In this document: positions 5,603 to 6,737 of the stretch, piece by piece
How the letters are laid out: each line of letters opens with the position of its first letter
How positions within the stretch are numbered: the stretch's first letter is position 1
Assembly: GCA_905215615.1 (NCBI GenBank)
Contig: CAJMQM010000045.1
Span: forward strand, 1-6,737
Reading direction: 5' to 3'
Source of the DNA: an uncultured bacterium
GTDB lineage: Bacteria; Bacillota; Clostridia; TANB77; CAG-508
Length of the DNA: 6,737 nucleotides
Notes under the pieces: model-generated
What the model saw: only the letters and a program-made list of their open reading frames with translations
Told to the model about the DNA's origin: nothing
Databases searched by the model: none
Position numbers and translations under genes: made by a program

Positions 5603-5641
5603 ATGGCTAGGAATAATGAAGGAGGTGAACTTCTTAAATGA
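5603..5641 (+). CDS. Possible 12-codon leader peptide overlapping the acpP start
   Basis: An ATG at 5603 opens MARNNEGGELLK and stops at TGA 5639-5641, overlapping the acpP start as ATGA. AAGGA (5594-5598) stands only 4 bases before it, so initiation would be weak. If used, it would couple translation into acpP. It may be chance, because the acpP ribosome site lies inside it. Confidence 0.2.
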   Translation: MARNNEGGELLK

Positions 5642-5880
5642 GTTCAGAAGAAATTTTTGAAAAAGTAAAAGAAATCATAGTAGAGCAATTAGGTGTTGCA
5701 GACACAGCTGTTACTTTAGAAGCATCTTTTATAGATGATTTAGGAGCAGATTCACTTGATATAGTTGAGTTAATAATGGCTCTAGAAGAAGAATTTGATA
5801 TAGAAATACCTGATGCAGATGCAGAAAAGGTTGTAACAGTAAATGATGTAGTAGAATACATTAAAGAGCATGTTGCTTAA
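5638..5880 (+). CDS. acpP: Acyl carrier protein (80 aa)
   Basis: ACP carries growing fatty acids on a 4'-phosphopantetheine arm in the cytoplasm and hands acyl chains to PlsX. The attachment serine is Ser39 in GADSLDIVEL. The four-helix acidic fold is plain: helix 1 at about 4-17, the DSL helix at about 38-52 with VELIMALEEEF, and the end VNDVVEYIKEHVA. The length is normal. AAGGAGGTGA (5619-5628), a near-perfect anti-16S match, lies 9 bases before the start, fitting the very high expression typical of ACP. It follows plsX in the same direction and is closed by a strong terminator. No fabH or fabF gene follows, unlike many acpP loci. Confidence 0.98.
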   Translation: MSSEEIFEKVKEIIVEQLGVADTAVTLEASFIDDLGADSLDIVELIMALEEEFDIEIPDADAEKVVTVNDVVEYIKEHVA

Positions 5881-5895
5881 ATAACACAAGAAAAC

Positions 5896-5923
5896 GGCTT
5901 AAGAGAGTTCTTAAGTCTTTTTT
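5896..5923 (+). terminator. acpP terminator 1
   Basis: GGCTTAAGA (5896-5904) pairs with TCTTAAGTC (5909-5917), one G-U pair included, around a 4-base loop. T6 follows at 5918-5923. It lies 16 bases after the acpP stop. Confidence 0.9.
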
Positions 5924-5933
5924 GTTGCAAGAA

Positions 5934-5959
5934 AAGTGTAGTAATACACTTATTTTTTT
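5934..5959 (+). terminator. acpP terminator 2
   Basis: AAGTGTA (5934-5940) pairs with TACACTT (5945-5951) around a GTAA loop (a GNRA tetraloop in RNA), and T7 follows at 5953-5959. It is only 10 bases after the first terminator. Confidence 0.75.
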
Positions 5960-5973
5960 ACTTAAGATTCAAT

Positions 5974-5994
5974 ATCAGTAGCTGATGTTTTTTT
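5974..5994 (+). terminator. Possible third tandem terminator after acpP
   Basis: A short stem ATCAG (5974-5978) with CTGAT (5982-5986), a 3-base loop, then T7 at 5988-5994. The stem is weak, so this one is uncertain. Confidence 0.4.
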
Positions 5995-6031
5995 ATCTAA
6001 ATATAGGCATTAGTTAATAAATAATAAGAAT

Positions 6032-6060
6032 TTTATAAGTAGATAATATTTACTTATAAA
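6032..6060. repeat. AT-rich inverted repeat
   Basis: TTTATAAGTA (6032-6041) pairs perfectly with TACTTATAAA (6051-6060). There is no T-run next to it on either strand. On the minus strand it lies just beyond the terminator of the second XRE gene. Function unknown. Confidence 0.5.
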
Positions 6061-6068
6061 TAAAAAAT

Positions 6069-6102
6069 AAAAGATTAATATCACTAATGAAATTAATCTT
6101 TT
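6069..6102 (-). terminator. Terminator of the XRE gene at 6103-6372
   Basis: AAAAGATTAAT (6069-6079) pairs perfectly with ATTAATCTTTT (6092-6102) around 12 bases. On the minus strand a T-rich tail (TTTTATTTTTTA) follows. The stem touches the gene's stop codon. The T-run on the right also allows rightward use. Confidence 0.8.
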
Positions 6103-6372
6103 TTAGTCTACTTTATTATCATTTTTCTCAAAACGGTCAATTGCTTCTACATCTTTAAAATAAGGAGAATTAAAGAAATCTTTAAGTTCAATATCTAATC
6201 CTTCACATATATGTATAAGAGAACTAATAGTTGGTTCTTTTACTTTACCTCTTTTACAATCACTAATAATAGAATTTGATATGCCAGCTTTGTAAGAAAG
6301 CTTATAAGCAGTTAAATTATTTTGTTTTAGTAACTCTTCAATTCTTAAATTAATAGCATCCGATAGTAACAT
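6103..6372 (-). CDS. Small XRE-family helix-turn-helix regulator (89 aa)
   Basis: A single-domain Cro/C1-type DNA-binding protein. The helix-turn-helix is TAYKLSYKAGISNSIISDCK (21-40), followed by RGKVKEPTISSLIHICEGLDIELKDFF, the standard end of the XRE fold (to about 67). A short charged tail of about 20 residues follows. AAAGGAGC (minus strand, 6388-6381) lies 8 bases before the start, and an extended -10 (TGTTATACT, 6405-6397) lies just upstream. It is divergent from the prepilin-like gene, and the shared upstream region holds several dyads, so it may control itself and that gene (inference). It is distinct in sequence from the XRE protein at 3793-4188. Confidence 0.9.
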   Translation of the reverse strand: MLLSDAINLRIEELLKQNNLTAYKLSYKAGISNSIISDCKRGKVKEPTISSLIHICEGLDIELKDFFNSPYFKDVEAIDRFEKNDNKVD

Positions 6373-6396
6373 ACAGTTTTGCTCCTTTCTTTGTTT

Positions 6397-6405
6397 AGTA
6401 TAACA
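6397..6405 (-). promoter_or_regulatory. Extended -10 promoter of the small XRE gene
   Basis: On the minus strand TGTTATACT has the TG-N-TATACT form of an extended -10. No good -35 is visible at 17 bp, which is acceptable for this promoter class. Confidence 0.45.
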
Positions 6406-6426
6406 AAATAATTTGTCACACCATTG

Positions 6427-6503
6427 GGAATATTCCGACTAAATTCGTGAAAAATATTGACAAAGAAAAAACTTAATGAGAAAATGTAGTCGGAATAAAC
6501 CGA
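6427..6503. promoter_or_regulatory. Operator-like dyads and candidate rightward promoter
   Basis: TATTCCGACTA (6431-6441) and TAGTCGGAATA (6487-6497) are perfect 11-bp inverted repeats 45 bases apart. The left arm overlaps the palindrome GGAATATTCC (6427-6436). The right arm overlaps TCGG-N6-CCGA (6490-6503). Between the arms lies TTGACA (6457-6462), a consensus -35 on the plus strand; the best -10 at 17 bp is the weak GAAAAT (6480-6485). This looks like a binding region between divergent genes, most simply for the XRE protein. Confidence 0.45.
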
Positions 6504-6547
6504 ATAGTATCGTATGAATAAAAAAGTAAAATGCGGGAAACATAGAT

Positions 6548-6565
6548 ACTATAACGAATTATAGT
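6548..6565. repeat. Dyad in the leader of the prepilin-like gene
   Basis: ACTATAA (6548-6554) and TTATAGT (6559-6565) form a perfect 7-bp stem around CGAA, about 20 bases before the ribosome site AAGGGAGG (6586-6593). No T-run follows. Confidence 0.4.
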
Positions 6566-6601
6566 TAAATACATATAAAAGATAAAAGGGAGGAAAACAA
6601 A

Positions 6602-6737
6602 ATGATAAAAGCACTAGGAAGCAAGCAAAAGGGGCAAAAGGAATAACTCTAATAGGGCTAACCGTAACAATAGTAGTAATATTAGCAGGAATAAGTATAG
6701 GAGTAGTATTTAGCGAAGATGGAATAATAGCTAAAGC
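6602..6737 (+). pseudogene. Prepilin-like membrane protein, start and body in different frames (3' end outside window)
   Basis: A strong ribosome site AAGGGAGG (6586-6593) lies 8 bases before ATG 6602, but that frame stops at TAA 6644-6646 after 14 codons. The frame one base back, from about 6637 on, encodes KGITLIGLTVTIVVILAG followed by ISIGVVFSEDGIIAKA. This is the N-terminus of a type IV prepilin-like protein: basic leader ending in G, cleavage before ITLI, hydrophobic helix, then the GENGI-like turn seen in many Clostridia. The pilin frame is open from 6586 but has no start codon. A -1 shift in the AAAAGGGG run (6627-6634) joins them to give a normal leader, MIKALGSKQKGAKG. The hydrophobic helix also looks about two residues shorter than usual. 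The cause could be a one-base deletion, a read error or programmed frameshifting. The 3' end is outside the window. Confidence 0.6.

Noticed and set aside
1..6737. CRISPR array, tRNA or rRNA gene, riboswitch
   Set aside because: No evenly spaced direct repeats, cloverleaf or rRNA signature, and no aptamer pattern I recognise, on either strand.

Overview
The window is AT-rich DNA from a low-GC Gram-positive bacterium, most likely an uncultured, probably gut-type Clostridia lineage. The evidence is strong purine-rich Shine-Dalgarno sites, very A-ending codon use in the core genes (ata, tta, aga, gta), the ribosomal protein L7/L12 and PlsX/ACP sequences, and a KGITLI-type prepilin N-terminus common in such genomes. 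The species cannot be named from the sequence.

Layout. (1) 1-371: the 3' end of rplL and its strong terminator; rpoB, the usual next gene, is absent. (2) 368-3736: a compact unit bounded by 72-bp inverted repeats with one mismatch. Inside are a rightward gene for a small secreted protein (498-1073) and a convergent leftward operon of sortase, ECF sigma factor and membrane anti-sigma factor (3633 down to 1201); a bidirectional terminator separates them. Each repeat carries the same inward-facing ECF-type promoter (TGAAAC, 17 bp, Y-GTCTAA). (3) 3724-4188: a palindromic terminator and a leftward XRE-family regulator. (4) 4189-5923: an intergenic region with a large palindrome, then plsX and acpP (phospholipid and fatty-acid synthesis), each with its own TTGACT-type promoter candidate. 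(5) 5896-6102: three tandem terminator-like hairpins plus the terminator of a second leftward XRE regulator (6103-6372). (6) 6373-6737: a dyad-rich intergenic region and the start of a prepilin-like gene whose start codon and pilin frame do not match.

How the parts may work together. The anti-sigma protein has one membrane span and a large outer region with PepSY-like character, so it probably holds the sigma factor until an envelope signal arrives. Freed sigma would fire both end promoters, raising its own operon (with the sortase) and the secreted protein at the other end. This makes a self-contained envelope-response module: sensor, sigma, surface-protein enzyme and exported effector, with a duplicated autoregulatory promoter as its two borders. 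The architecture is read directly from the sequence; regulation and mobility are inference. The secreted protein has no sortase sorting signal, so the sortase substrate is probably encoded elsewhere.
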